DNA from: an uncultured Clostridium sp.
GTDB taxonomy: Bacteria; Bacillota; Clostridia; TANB77; CAG-508
Reading direction: 5' to 3'
Length of the DNA: 45,961 nt
Assembly (NCBI GenBank): GCA_900553225.1
Contig: USCV01000005.1
Location: 1 to 45,961 of the forward strand
A model generated the notes under the pieces. The model was given only the letters and a program-made list of their open reading frames with translations. It made no database searches and had not been told where the DNA came from. Each line of letters begins with the position of its first letter. The first letter of the stretch is position 1. Positions 9,145-17,888 of this stretch are shown piece after piece. Position numbers and translations under genes: made by a program.

Positions 9145-11103
9145 TTACTTTAAATTTTCTAATTCTTTTATCTTATCTCTTATTTCTGCTGCTTTTTCAA
9201 ATTCCATAGAAGCGGCATATTTTAGCATTTCATCTGTAAGGTTAGTTATTATTTCTTCTATACTTGCATTTTTGTCTAATTTATATTTTTCCTGTACATT
9301 TTCTACAGTAGTAGCTTTTATAGCTTCTCTTACCGATTTTTGTATTGTTTGTGGTGTAATATTATGTTTTTTATTATACTCCATTTGAATTTTACGTCTT
9401 CTATTAGTTTCATGTATTGCTTTTTCCATTGAGTCTGTTAGTTCATCTGCATACATTACTACTTTTCCTTCTGTATTTCTTGCTGCACGACCAATTGTTT
9501 GTACAAGAGACCTTTCTGAACGTAGGAAACCTTCTTTATCTGCATCTAATATGGCAACAAGCGATACTTCTGGAATATCTAACCCTTCTCTTAATAGGTT
9601 TATTCCTACTAGTACATCAAATTCTCCGAAGTCTTAAGTCTCTTATTATCTCCATTCTTTCTAGTGCCTTTATTTCTGAATGCATATATCTAACTTTAAT
9701 GTCCAAACTTGCTAAATATGATGTTAAATCTTCTGCCATTTTTTTAGTAAGTGTAGTAACTAAAACTCTTTGCTTTTTTTCAACTCTTTGTCTAATTTGT
9801 TCTATCAAATCATCAATTTGATTTGTTACAGGTTTTACTTCTATTTCTGGGTCTAATAAACCTGTTGGTCTTATAATTTGTTCTACAACATTTTCTTTAG
9901 AATGCTCTTTTTCATAATCTGCTGGAGTAGCACTAACAAATACAACTTGATTTAACCTTTGCTCGAATTCATCAAATTTTAATGGACGGTTGTCAAATGC
10001 TGATGGAAGTCTGAATCCATAATTTACTAAAGATTCTTTTCTTGCACGGTCTCCATTATACATTGCCCTTACTTGAGGAATTGTAGCATGAGACTCATCT
10101 ATTAACACTAAGAAATCTTTTGGGAAATAATCAAATAGCGTAAATGGCGGACTTCCAGGTTCTCTGCCACTTATATGTCTTGAATAATTTTCTATTCCTT
10201 GGCAAAAGCCCGTTTCTTTCATCATTTCTATATCAAAATTAGTTCTTTCTTCGATTCTTTGTGCTTCAATTAGCTTATTATTATCTTTAAAGAATTTTAC
10301 TCTTTCTTCTAATTCCTCTTCTATTGTTTTTATAGCTCTTTGCATTTTATCACTTGTTGTTACATAATGAGAATTTGGAAATATCATAACATGATTTCTT
10401 AGTGCTTGTACTTTTCCAGTTAATGGATTAATTTCTGAAATTTTTTCAATTTCATCTCCCCAGAATTCAACTCTTATCGCACTTTCATTTTGATCTGATG
10501 GATATATTTCTACTATATCTCCTTTGGCTCTAAATGTTCCACGTTTAAAATCTAATTCGTTTCTAGTATATTGCATGTTAATTAATTTTTTTAATACTTC
10601 ATCTCTTTCTTTTTTCATTCCAGGTCTTAATGAAACAATCATATGTTCGTAGTCTATTGGATCTCCGAAGTCCATATATACATGAAACTGATGCTACAAT
10701 AATTACATCTTTTGTTTCAAAAAGCGAAGCAGTTGCTGAATGGCGAAGCTTATCTATTTCATCATTTATTGATGAGTCTTTCTCGATATATGTATCAGAA
10801 GCGGGTATATAACTTTCTGGTTGATAATAGTCGTAATAACTCACAAAATACTCAACTGCATTCTCTGGAAAAAATTCTTTGAATTCACTATATAGTTGTC
10901 CTGCTAGTGTTTTATTGTGTGCGAGTACTAATGTTGGTTTTTGCACTTTATTTATAATATTTGCCATTGTGAAGGTTTTTCCGTGAGCCCGTAACGCCAA
11001 GTAAAGTTTGGAATTTCTTGCCTTCTTCTATTCCCTTTGATAGGTATTCTATTGCCCCAGGTTGGTCTCCTGTTGGCTTGTAATTTGATACTAATTTAAA
11101 CAT
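9145..11103 (-). CDS. uvrB: Excinuclease ABC subunit B, needing three +1 frameshifts at CGG
   Basis: DNA helicase-like subunit that verifies damage with UvrA and recruits UvrC. Starting at ATG 11103 (ribosome site AAGGGGGC), the frame breaks three times, each at an in-frame CGG followed by A: 10983-10981 (after TCA), 10667-10665 (after CTT) and 9628-9626 (after CTT). Skipping the C each time gives one 651-aa protein with GVTGSGKTFTMA (Walker A), YFVSYYDYYQPE, YGLGDP, DLRLGEFDVL and LREGLDIPEV, and a C-terminal UVR domain. All three restored residues are conserved glycines read from GGA. Without skipping, translation ends soon after each site. The 5' end (10843-11107) is duplicated at 13682-13946. 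Confidence 0.9.
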
Positions 11104-11107
11104 TTTT
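10843..11107. repeat. 265-bp direct repeat, copy A (5' end of working uvrB)
   Basis: Matches 13682-13946 over 265 bp without gaps. The inner 231 bp are identical; five mismatches cluster at 11074-11085, where copy A encodes GDQPGAI and copy B the family-typical GDQPQAI. Both copies carry the CGG that breaks the Walker A frame. The repeat brackets an integrase/Fic region, so it probably marks integration into, and rebuilding of, the uvrB 5' end. Confidence 0.9.
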
Positions 11108-11148
11108 GCCCCCTTATGTTACTTGCACTATGACTATATACAACCATA

Positions 11149-11182
11149 AAATTCGTGTAATCTTTAAAAAAATTCGTGTAAT
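11149..11182. repeat. Paired AAATTCGTGTAAT direct repeats (left flank)
   Basis: AAATTCGTGTAAT occurs at 11149-11161 and 11170-11182, 21 bp apart, upstream of uvrB. The same core occurs inverted (ACACGAATT, twice) at 13522-13541 on the other side of the integrase/Fic genes. They are candidate integrase arm-binding sites. The surrounding gap 11108-11415 has no gene that I can support. Confidence 0.5.
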
Positions 11183-11415
11183 TTGTGTTTTTTGGGTTGG
11201 TTGTATGTGAACTTTTTGCAATTACATGAATAAAAGTCACAAATTTACTTTTTCAAAAACCGTGTAACACTTGTTACTACTGGATAATACTGTACGACAC
11301 AAAGTAACATTTTTATTTTTTATTGCATATATTTTAACATCAAATAAATAAAAAAACAAGAAATCTTGTTAACTTCAAGTTTTCCTGTTTTTTCTATATT
11401 TATACATAACTTATA

Positions 11416-12462
11416 TTACATTAGTAGCATATTTTCCATTTTATTGTATGCACAATTTAATTCTTCATTTAGTGATAAATCATTAATGCTTTCATTAGAT
11501 GTAGGAGCAATTTCATTTATAAATGGTTCTAAAGTTTCTAAACAATCATATATAATTTCTTCAGTATCGCAATATACATCCACTGTTATAATTTCAGATG
11601 CATGTCCCTATATTTTAGATACAGCTTTTGCATCAAAATTTGCTTTTAATAATATTGTACCATATGTATGTCTTAAATCATGAAATCTTATTTTAGGTAG
11701 ATTATTTTCTTTTAGTAATTTATCATAATATTTTTGATGAAATCCCTTACTTCTGGAATGACCAAGTGTTGAACAACATATAAAGTTATCATCAATAAAA
11801 GGAGTTGTTTTGCAATTAATTCTCCTTCTTTTATTTTTTTCATATTTCTTTTGTTCTTCAATTATTGCTTCAAATAATATGTCTGGTATATCTATACATC
11901 TGTAACTATTTTTTGTTTTTAAACAAACTTCTTGTTTAGTATAAGTTTTTACTTCAAAGTCTTCCTTTTAGTATTAGGCTTTATTCCCAGTTGTCTTTGA
12001 ACTTTTAATTTTTGACTTATAAAATTTACATCAGAATATTTTAATCCGTTTATTTCTCCTCTTCGTAATCCCATTAGTGTAGCAAATAATATTTGCATAT
12101 AAACTTTACTCCCTTTACTAGCTTTTATTAATGTATTAATTTGATTAATATTCAAAACTTTTTTGTCACATTTTTTTGCTTTATTTATTTTTAATAATAG
12201 CTTTTTAGGTAACTTGAAACCTTTGGCGGGATTACTCTTTATTAATTGTTTTTCTTTTGCATAGTCTAAAGCTATACTCAATACTGATTTAACGTTTTTT
12301 ATTGTAGATGCCGATTTATCTTCTAATGTATTAAATAGTTTTTTTATATGTGAATTATTTAAGTTAGTTATATATACATTTCCAATGCACGGATTTATGT
12401 ATTTATTAATAGTATTTTTAAATGTTATAATTGTAAAATTAGCTGCTGCTGTCTTTCATTTT
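11416..12462 (-). pseudogene. Tyrosine recombinase/integrase, inactivated
   Basis: Remnant of a phage/ICE-type site-specific recombinase. The core-binding part (about 12462-12200) and the catalytic domain are recognisable: the first catalytic Arg in LMGLRRGEINGLKYSD, then IRFHDLRHTYGTILL (HxxR), then GHASEIITVDVY. The frame shifts at about 11955-11960, between NTKR and EDFEVKTYTK, by an apparent one-base loss. A stop (TAG) stands where a Leu codon is expected, just before GHASEI. The usual N-terminal Arm domain is absent. Unlike the uvrB breaks, neither lesion is at CGG, so this looks like true decay. Confidence 0.85.
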
Positions 12463-12477
12463 TGGTAAGTCTATCTA

Positions 12478-13428
12478 TTAGTCATTCAAAAAATTCATCA
12501 CTAAATCTATAATGACATCTTTTTCTTTTGGATTTGATTCTGCAATTAATAACGTTAAAGCTGTTAAAGTATTGTTATCAATTACTTGTCTACTTTCTTT
12601 ATATAAAATCCCATAGAAGTTTAAGAAATATATAAATAGTGTCGCTGCAATTCTTTTATTTCCATCAACAAAAACATGGTTCTTTACAATTAGATATAAA
12701 AAATTTGCTGCTTTTTCTTCTATACTTTTATAAATTTCTTGATTATCAAAGGATTGATAAATATTGCCTATAATTGATTTTAGACCTTCATCTCTTTCAA
12801 TTGCAAATAAGTTGCTTTCTTCATTAAATCTGAGTTTGTTTATAATATTTATGCATTCATCATAGTTTATTTTTCTTGTATCAACCTTTCCATCTATCTT
12901 TTTTAATGTTTTATGGTCATAATCATCTAATAAGTCTAATGCTTTTGAATATTCACCGATTACCTTTAATATTTCTCTAGCATCATTATTTTCAAGTCTT
13001 TCATCTATACGATTTGCAATGTCTATTAGTTTTATTGTTTTTTCTAAATATTCTAATCTTTTTTGATTGATTGCATAACCTTTTAATGTGTATTCTTTTA
13101 ATACCTTATTTGCCCAACGTCTAAAAATAATACCTTTATTAGATTTTACTCTATATCCAACACTTAATATCATATCTAGATTATAATATTCAACCTGGTA
13201 ATTTTTCCCATCTGAGGCAGTTGTCGCAAATTTTGCGACAACTGAATTATCATATGCTAATTCTTCTTTTAAAGCATTGTTAATGTGCTTACCTATAGTT
13301 TTTATATCTCTTTCAAATAATTTTGATAATTGTTTTCTATTTAACCATACTGTTTCATCTTTTAAATTTACTTCTAATTTTACTCCTTGATTTTCAAATA
13401 AAATAATTTCATTCTTTTCATTTGGCAT
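12478..13428 (-). CDS. RhuM-family protein with C-terminal Fic/Doc domain
   Basis: 316 aa from the ATG at 13428, chosen because AGAGGTGA lies just upstream; an in-frame start at 13458 lacks such a site. The N-terminal half matches the RhuM type (WLNRKQLSKLF, ERDIKTIGKHI, YYNLDMILSVGYRV, RRWANKVLKEY). The C-terminal half is Fic-like with the motif HVFVDGNKRIAATLF, which normally binds nucleotide and transfers AMP or phosphate to a target protein. Such genes travel on mobile elements and often act as toxins. No separate antitoxin gene is visible, although RhuM-Fic fusions may regulate themselves. It lies inside the element at uvrB. Confidence 0.85.
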   Translation of the reverse strand: MPNEKNEIILFENQGVKLEVNLKDETVWLNRKQLSKLFERDIKTIGKHINNALKEELAYDNSVVAKFATTASDGKNYQVEYYNLDMILSVGYRVKSNKGIIFRRWANKVLKEYTLKGYAINQKRLEYLEKTIKLIDIANRIDERLENNDAREILKVIGEYSKALDLLDDYDHKTLKKIDGKVDTRKINYDECINIINKLRFNEESNLFAIERDEGLKSIIGNIYQSFDNQEIYKSIEEKAANFLYLIVKNHVFVDGNKRIAATLFIYFLNFYGILYKESRQVIDNNTLTALTLLIAESNPKEKDVIIDLVMNFLND

Positions 13429-13521
13429 AAAATCACCTCTTTTTCTTATCTTCTGCATTATATCAAATTTCTCCTCTATTTCAAATATTTTCCATGAATT
13501 ATTTGCATAAAAAATGACCCT

Positions 13522-13541
13522 ACACGAATTTTACACGAATT
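13522..13541. repeat. ACACGAATT tandem repeats (right flank)
   Basis: Two ACACGAATT copies about 11 bp apart, in the opposite orientation to those at 11149-11182. They are followed by AGGTCACAAA, a phrase that recurs in similar form near 11232 and 14053. These look like recombinase-binding repeats at the element edge. The rest of 13429-13681 has no gene. Confidence 0.45.
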
Positions 13542-13681
13542 AGGTCACAAACTCTTTTGTTTTGTTTAATTTTATTTAGTTTTTTTAGCCTTATTCAGTC
13601 ATTTTTCATTAAACTAAACAATACCAAAAGGGACTGAAAGTGCCTAAATAACTGCATTTCTGTTGTTAGTCATTATAAGAT

Positions 13682-13946
13682 ACAAAATACTCAACTGCAT
13701 TCTCTGGAAAAAATTCTTTGAATTCACTATATAGTTGTCCTGCTAGTGTTTTATTGTGTGCGAGTACTAATGTTGGTTTTTGCACTTTATTTATAATATT
13801 TGCCATTGTGAAGGTTTTTCCGTGAGCCCGTAACGCCAAGTAAAGTTTGGAATTTCTTGCCTTCTTCTATTCCCTTTGATAGGTATTCTATTGCTTGTGG
13901 TTGATCTCCTGTTGGCTTGTAATTTGATACTAATTTAAACATTTTT
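13682..13946 (-). pseudogene. uvrB: Stranded 5' fragment of uvrB (copy B)
   Basis: Encodes the first 87 or so codons of UvrB from ATG 13942 with a good ribosome site (AAGGAG), then stops matching at 13682, where the element begins. The same in-frame CGG (13822-13820, codon 41) interrupts the Walker A motif as in copy A. Copy B keeps the family-typical GDQPQAI, so it is probably the original chromosomal 5' end, separated from the body of the gene by the insertion. It cannot encode a working protein alone. Confidence 0.85.
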
Positions 13947-14157
13947 TATCTCTCCTTAGGCTTAGTATTAACCAAATGGGATTTTTTACTGAACTCAAAT
14001 TGGAATTATTGTGCCTATTTTTTACCCCATTTTTGGTCATTTTACGAATAAGGTCACAAAACATGATTTTTCAAACTAGGTAAGCCTAGATGATACTATA
14101 TAAACTAAATATCATTATACCATACAATGTACTTTCTCTCAATATTTTTGAATATTC

Positions 14158-14328
14158 TTATGAAATTAATTCACTAAAATGCTCATTTATAATTTCTTTT
14201 GAAAAATTAGTTGTTGCATTTACAATTTTTATCTCATTTTTTGTTAATTGATTCATTTCATTATCTATTAATCTATTTACTTCTATCCTTTCTTTTGTAA
14301 GGTCTTTCATATCCGTATCTTTCTTCAT
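14158..14328 (-). CDS. Short hypothetical ORF in mobile-element debris
   Basis: A 56-aa frame beginning MKKDTDMKDLTKERIEVN and ending EHFSELIS. It is highly charged and probably helical. It runs out of an integrase remnant and has no convincing ribosome site, so it may be only the tail of a lost phage or element gene. Family not recognised. Confidence 0.3.
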   Translation of the reverse strand: MKKDTDMKDLTKERIEVNRLIDNEMNQLTKNEIKIVNATTNFSKEIINEHFSELIS

Positions 14329-14339
14329 TGGTAATACAT

Positions 14340-14536
14340 CTTGTAAAAAGGTATTAAATTACCAGTACAATCTCTAATTATTTCTTTCTTTTCTCCATAT
14401 ACATCTGTATATTTAAGTCCATTTAATTCGCTTATTCTTAATCCCATAAGTCCAGAAAACAACACTTGCATATATATGCTTGTCCCTTTACTTTTTTCAA
14501 TTAATAATTTTAATTGTTCTATAATACTAAAAGCTT
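14340..14536 (-). pseudogene. Second integrase fragment
   Basis: The minus strand encodes IYMQVLFSGLMGLRISEL followed by NGLKYTDVYGEKK, closely resembling the Arg-containing block of the integrase at 11416-12462 (MQILFATLMGLRRGEI). It is a fragment of a related tyrosine recombinase, closed by stops soon after. Together with the nearby short ORF it marks an older insertion next to the uvrB element. Confidence 0.65.
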
Positions 14537-14570
14537 CTCAAATTATTAACTATAACACATCAAATATTCA

Positions 14571-14600
14571 AAAGAGGACGCAAAAGCGTCCTCTTTCTTT
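14571..14600 (-). terminator. Terminator of the NUDIX gene
   Basis: Perfect hairpin AAAGAGGACGC (14571-14581) and GCGTCCTCTTT (14586-14596) with a 4-nt loop, directly after the NUDIX stop at 14609. It is more GC-rich than other hairpins here, like the gene it follows. Confidence 0.75.
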
Positions 14601-14608
14601 CAAGTTCC

Positions 14609-15115
14609 TCAGCAGAAGAACTTGTTAACAATATCCTTAAAAATTGGAATATTGTTGTGGAAGAAATTTTTTTCTTCTCCCTCCTCAAGAAGCTTTTTAA
14701 CTTCATCTAGTGAAGTCCACTTTAATTCACTAGACTCTGACGAAAGCTCTTTAGAGTTTGTAGTATGAATGGTGTCTAAAGCATTTACTACATACACTAC
14801 AACTGTATGATAGACTATATCACCATTTGGATGCGTAGTAACATGCTCAGGTCCTGCATAAACCTCCATGAGTCGAAGATTACTCTTACTAGTAGTTAGT
14901 CCTGCTTCTTCTTCGAGTTCGCGAATAGCACATTCTTCATAACTTTCGCCCAACTCTATTCCGCCACCCAAGAGTCCCCACTTATTATGGTCACTCCTAA
15001 GTTGTATAAGTACCTCTACTCCATTTGAATTCCGGCGCCATACCACAACCCCAGTTCCGGGAAGTTGTAATGGTCTGTGACCTACAAGCTGTCTTAATTC
15101 TGATACATACGACAC
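14609..15115 (-). CDS. NUDIX hydrolase, probably horizontally acquired
   Basis: 168-aa hydrolase of nucleoside-diphosphate-type substrates. The NUDIX box is clear: GGGIELGESYEECAIRELEE followed by EAGL (about residues 51-74). The start is GTG at 15115, 7-8 nt after AGGAGG. A perfect consensus promoter and a GC-rich terminator make it a self-contained unit. Its base composition and codons (CGC CGG for the Arg pair in VVWRRN) look unlike the neighbours and it adjoins mobile-element debris, so transfer is likely. It holds one of only two in-frame CGG codons in the window that are not at a frame break. The substrate cannot be told from sequence. Confidence 0.88.
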   Translation of the reverse strand: MSYVSELRQLVGHRPLQLPGTGVVVWRRNSNGVEVLIQLRSDHNKWGLLGGGIELGESYEECAIRELEEEAGLTTSKSNLRLMEVYAGPEHVTTHPNGDIVYHTVVVYVVNALDTIHTTNSKELSSESSELKWTSLDEVKKLLEEGEEKNFFHNNIPIFKDIVNKFFC

Positions 15116-15157
15116 AAAAATTCCTCCTTCAAAATAATATATTGCTCGTATATTTAT

Positions 15158-15186
15158 ATTATACTACATTTACATAGCCTTGTCAA
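15158..15186 (-). promoter_or_regulatory. Consensus promoter of the NUDIX gene
   Basis: Minus strand: TTGACA (15186-15181), exactly 17 bp, TATAAT (15163-15158), followed by the AGGAGG ribosome site of the NUDIX gene. A perfect sigma-A-type promoter. Confidence 0.85.
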
Positions 15187-15241
15187 ATTGAAAGAAAGGA
15201 CATCCCATTTGCTCTTTTTTATATTAAATATATTTTTATTT

Positions 15242-16786
15242 TTAATAACCCTTATGAAAGTGATCTTTAGCCATTTGTATAAATAGCCAAATCGTAAATA
15301 TGGTAGCAAATGTTAAATATATATATCTTAGAATTTTGTTATCCACCATAGTTGCGCCAAGAAGTACTGCTGCATCTAATCCACCAATAACTAATTGATG
15401 TAACATTTTTTCAAGTTTATCTACTTGTTTATCTGAATTAGCCATCTCTATATCAATTTTGGTTTCGCCACGATTTACATCTCTTATAAAATTCAATAGT
15501 TCATTTGGAAGCATCCCTAAACTATTTGCTCCATTTATAAAATTTTTCCCAGTGTTTATTAATGTTTCTTCTGAAAAAACCTCTCTTAAAGTATTTTGTT
15601 TAATTGTATTGTTAAACACCATTAATAAATTAATATCTGGGCTAATTCCTTCCAACGTACCCTCAATTACACAAATTCCACGAATTAATAGAGTAATATT
15701 TTTGTCTAGTTTAATATGATTTTCTTTTAGCATCATATTAATACTATTCATAAATTCTATAATATCAATATTTTTTATATCTTCATTTGCATTTTTATCT
15801 AGTATTCTTTGAATATCAGATCTTAATTTAACATGGTTTACAGGTTCTGTTATAGTAGACATACTAAGTAATATATGTTCAATATCAGAAATATCATTTC
15901 TAACTATAGCTTTCATTGCTTTTTTTAACAGTTCTTTTGTTCTGGAGCTTAATCTTCCCATCATTCCTAAATCTAAAAATACTATCTTTCCTTCACGAAC
16001 TAAGATATTGTCTGGATGAGGATCTGCATGAAAAAAACCATCTTCTAAAGCTTGTTTGATATAATTATTTGCAAGTTTAAGTCCTATCTCTTCAATATCA
16101 TATCCTTGATTTTTTAACTCTTCTGTATTGTTTATATTTATTCCCTCAACATTTTCCATAACCAAGATCTTTTTTGTAACTAGATTACTATATACTTTTG
16201 GAGAGTCTATATATACTGTGTCGAGATTGTTTTCTCTAAATTCCTCAAGATGCTTTGCTTCTATTAAAAAGTTCATTTCTTCTTTTGCAATATTATACAT
16301 TTCATCTATTACATCACTTATATTTATTACTTTTATAAGTAAATTTAGATGTAGTATTTTAATTGCAGTTTTCAATAATTTAACATCCATAGTCATTGTT
16401 TCATACACATTTTTTCTTTGAACTTTGATGACTACATCTTCACCTGTTATTAATTTAGCTTTATGTACCTGTGCAATGGAAGCAGAACCTATGCAAGTTT
16501 TAGATATACTTTCAAACACTTCATTTATATTGCCATATTCTTCTTCCAAAATTTCAGAGACCTCATCAAAACTCATTGGTTTAACATTGGCTCTTAAATT
16601 TGCTAAAGCATCACAATATTCCTTAGGTAATAAGTCATATCTATTTGACAAAATTTGACCTATTTTTATAAAAGTTGGTCCCAAATTTGATATTGTTATG
16701 CATACCTTTTCTGGAGTAATTCCCTTTATTAGATCACTATTTTTTAAAATAGAAACAATCTCTTTTAATCTTGTTTTTTCATCCAT
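15242..16786 (-). CDS. ABC1/UbiB (AarF)-family atypical kinase
   Basis: 514 aa from ATG 16786 (AGAGAG upstream); an in-frame start at 16810 is possible but lacks a good site. UbiB-family features: the Ala-rich nucleotide loop GSASIAQVHKA, VVIKVQRKNV with the ATP-binding Lys, FFHADPHPDNILV (catalytic loop), FLDLGMMGRL (metal-binding Asp), and two C-terminal membrane segments. The family has ATPase activity and supports quinone or other isoprenoid-lipid pathways; the Clostridia members have no firmly known role. The gene follows a phasin-like protein after 38 nt, a pairing that suggests one operon. Confidence 0.85.
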   Translation of the reverse strand: MDEKTRLKEIVSILKNSDLIKGITPEKVCITISNLGPTFIKIGQILSNRYDLLPKEYCDALANLRANVKPMSFDEVSEILEEEYGNINEVFESISKTCIGSASIAQVHKAKLITGEDVVIKVQRKNVYETMTMDVKLLKTAIKILHLNLLIKVINISDVIDEMYNIAKEEMNFLIEAKHLEEFRENNLDTVYIDSPKVYSNLVTKKILVMENVEGININNTEELKNQGYDIEEIGLKLANNYIKQALEDGFFHADPHPDNILVREGKIVFLDLGMMGRLSSRTKELLKKAMKAIVRNDISDIEHILLSMSTITEPVNHVKLRSDIQRILDKNANEDIKNIDIIEFMNSINMMLKENHIKLDKNITLLIRGICVIEGTLEGISPDINLLMVFNNTIKQNTLREVFSEETLINTGKNFINGANSLGMLPNELLNFIRDVNRGETKIDIEMANSDKQVDKLEKMLHQLVIGGLDAAVLLGATMVDNKILRYIYLTFATIFTIWLFIQMAKDHFHKGY

Positions 16787-16824
16787 ATTATCTCTCTTTT
16801 CTATAATCATTTTTTCTTTAGATT

Positions 16825-17208
16825 TTAATCATTTTCTTTATTTTTGTTTTCATTGTTATTGTTTTCTTCTTTTATTTCATCACATTCTTCTTTTACTTCA
16901 TCTTTCATATCTGTATTGTTTTTTAATAAGCTTGAGATTTCCTCTTTTTCTTCGTCACTCATGCTATTTATTATATCTACTATTTCTTCTTTTGTTGCAG
17001 TTGTGACTTTTATGTTTGTATTTTCTTTTATTTTATCTTTTAAACTTCTCTTCAATTCTTCATTCTTTATAGAACCTTCTTTATATAGAGATTCTCCTCT
17101 TTCTAATAATTCTTTTTTAAGTTCATTTGCTTTTTCTCCTGTTAAAGATAAAGCACCAAGCCCCATTAATAATACATCTTTCATATTTTCTTTCATGTTT
17201 TCTATCAT
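16825..17208 (-). CDS. Phasin-like coiled-coil protein
   Basis: About 127 aa with a start such as MIENMKENMKD at 17208 (AAAGGTG upstream; several in-frame GTG/ATG codons up to 17220 are alternatives). A short N-terminal helix with a small-residue stretch (LLMGLGALSLTGEKANELKK) is followed by long charged helices and a Glu/Asn/Lys-rich tail. This pattern fits the poly(3-hydroxybutyrate)-granule or phasin-like small proteins common beside UbiB-family kinases in Firmicutes. It probably forms an operon with the UbiB-like gene. Exact function unknown. Confidence 0.6.
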   Translation of the reverse strand: MIENMKENMKDVLLMGLGALSLTGEKANELKKELLERGESLYKEGSIKNEELKRSLKDKIKENTNIKVTTATKEEIVDIINSMSDEEKEEISSLLKNNTDMKDEVKEECDEIKEENNNNENKNKEND

Positions 17209-17394
17209 CACAATCATCACCTTTCTTTTTTTATTATTATAACATTAAAATTTAAAATATAAATACTTTTTTTTACATTTTATCAAAATATATTGTCTAT
17301 AGTTAGCAGTTTCAGAATATATTTAATTTAGTTATGTAAATATCTGTATATAATTTATTAATTTAGTAGATAATATCTACAGGTGGTGATAAAC

Positions 17395-17568
17395 GTGACA
17401 AGTAAAGAACTTTTATATATTGAAGATGCTTTGGAACATGAGAAATTTATGAAATCATGCAGTAAAAAAACATCTAGCAAGTTAACTGATCCTACTCTTT
17501 CTTCTTACATTGGAGAGTTGGAACAAAAACACACACAAATTTTTGACAAATTTTTAAATCTATTGTAA
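17395..17568 (+). CDS. Small CotF-like spore coat protein
   Basis: 57 aa. I chose GTG 17395 because AGGTGGTGAT ends 4 nt upstream. The sequence (TSKELLYIEDALEHEKFM, then a helix ending KHTQIFDKFLNLL) resembles the short helical proteins that Clostridia encode in front of a coat-F-domain gene. The partner at 17579 follows after 10 nt, so the two are co-translated and probably interact in the spore coat. The pair indicates a spore former. Confidence 0.7.
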   Translation: MTSKELLYIEDALEHEKFMKSCSKKTSSKLTDPTLSSYIGELEQKHTQIFDKFLNLL

Positions 17569-17578
17569 GGAGGCCGAC

Positions 17579-17824
17579 ATGGAAGATAGAGATTTAATGG
17601 AAAAAGAATTATTAATTATTAAAGGTGTTTGTGATTTATATCTTCATGGTACGATTGAATCATCAACACTTGAAGTACACACAGCCTTTAAAGAAGCATT
17701 AAATGAATCTTTAGATATTCAAAATAAAATTTATAATTTGATGGCAGAAAAAGGTTGGTATAAAACTACTACTATTGATCAAGCTAAAATTGATACTGTT
17801 AAACAAAAATTTATGGCAAACTAA
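17579..17824 (+). CDS. Coat F domain protein (CotF-like)
   Basis: 81-aa helical protein with the coat-F signature at its end: IQNKIYNLMAEKGWYKTTTI, then KIDTVKQKF. Proteins of this family resemble Bacillus CotF, a spore coat component. AAGGAGG lies just before the ATG and inside the end of the upstream gene, and a strong terminator follows, so these two genes are a complete small operon. Confidence 0.8.
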   Translation: MEDRDLMEKELLIIKGVCDLYLHGTIESSTLEVHTAFKEALNESLDIQNKIYNLMAEKGWYKTTTIDQAKIDTVKQKFMAN

Positions 17825-17835
17825 ATTTATATTTT

Positions 17836-17872
17836 AAAAGCTGGTATTAACTTTACATTAATACCAGCTTTT
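17836..17872. terminator. Bidirectional terminator
   Basis: AAAAGCTGGTATTAA (17836-17850) and its exact complement (17858-17872) around a 7-nt loop, with A/T runs at both ends. It separates the coat operon from the convergent ABC exporter ending at 17889. Confidence 0.9.
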
Positions 17873-17888
17873 ATCTTATAATATTTAA

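Larger units (their letters stand above)
11104..13681. mobile_element. Remnant of an integrative element inserted at the uvrB 5' end
   Basis: The region between the two copies of the uvrB 5' end holds a broken tyrosine integrase (11416-12462) and a RhuM-Fic gene (12478-13428). Its flanks carry short AATTCGTGT/ACACGAATT repeats in opposite orientation. The element appears to have supplied a replacement 5' end and leader for uvrB (copy A), leaving the old 5' end stranded as copy B. Because the integrase is inactivated, the element is probably fixed. Exact ends are uncertain within the 231-bp identical block. Confidence 0.6.

Noticed and set aside
11416..12462. Integrase break as another CGG recoding site
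   Set aside because: The frameshift is a one-base loss at AAAAGGAAG and there is a separate nonsense codon; no CGG is involved.
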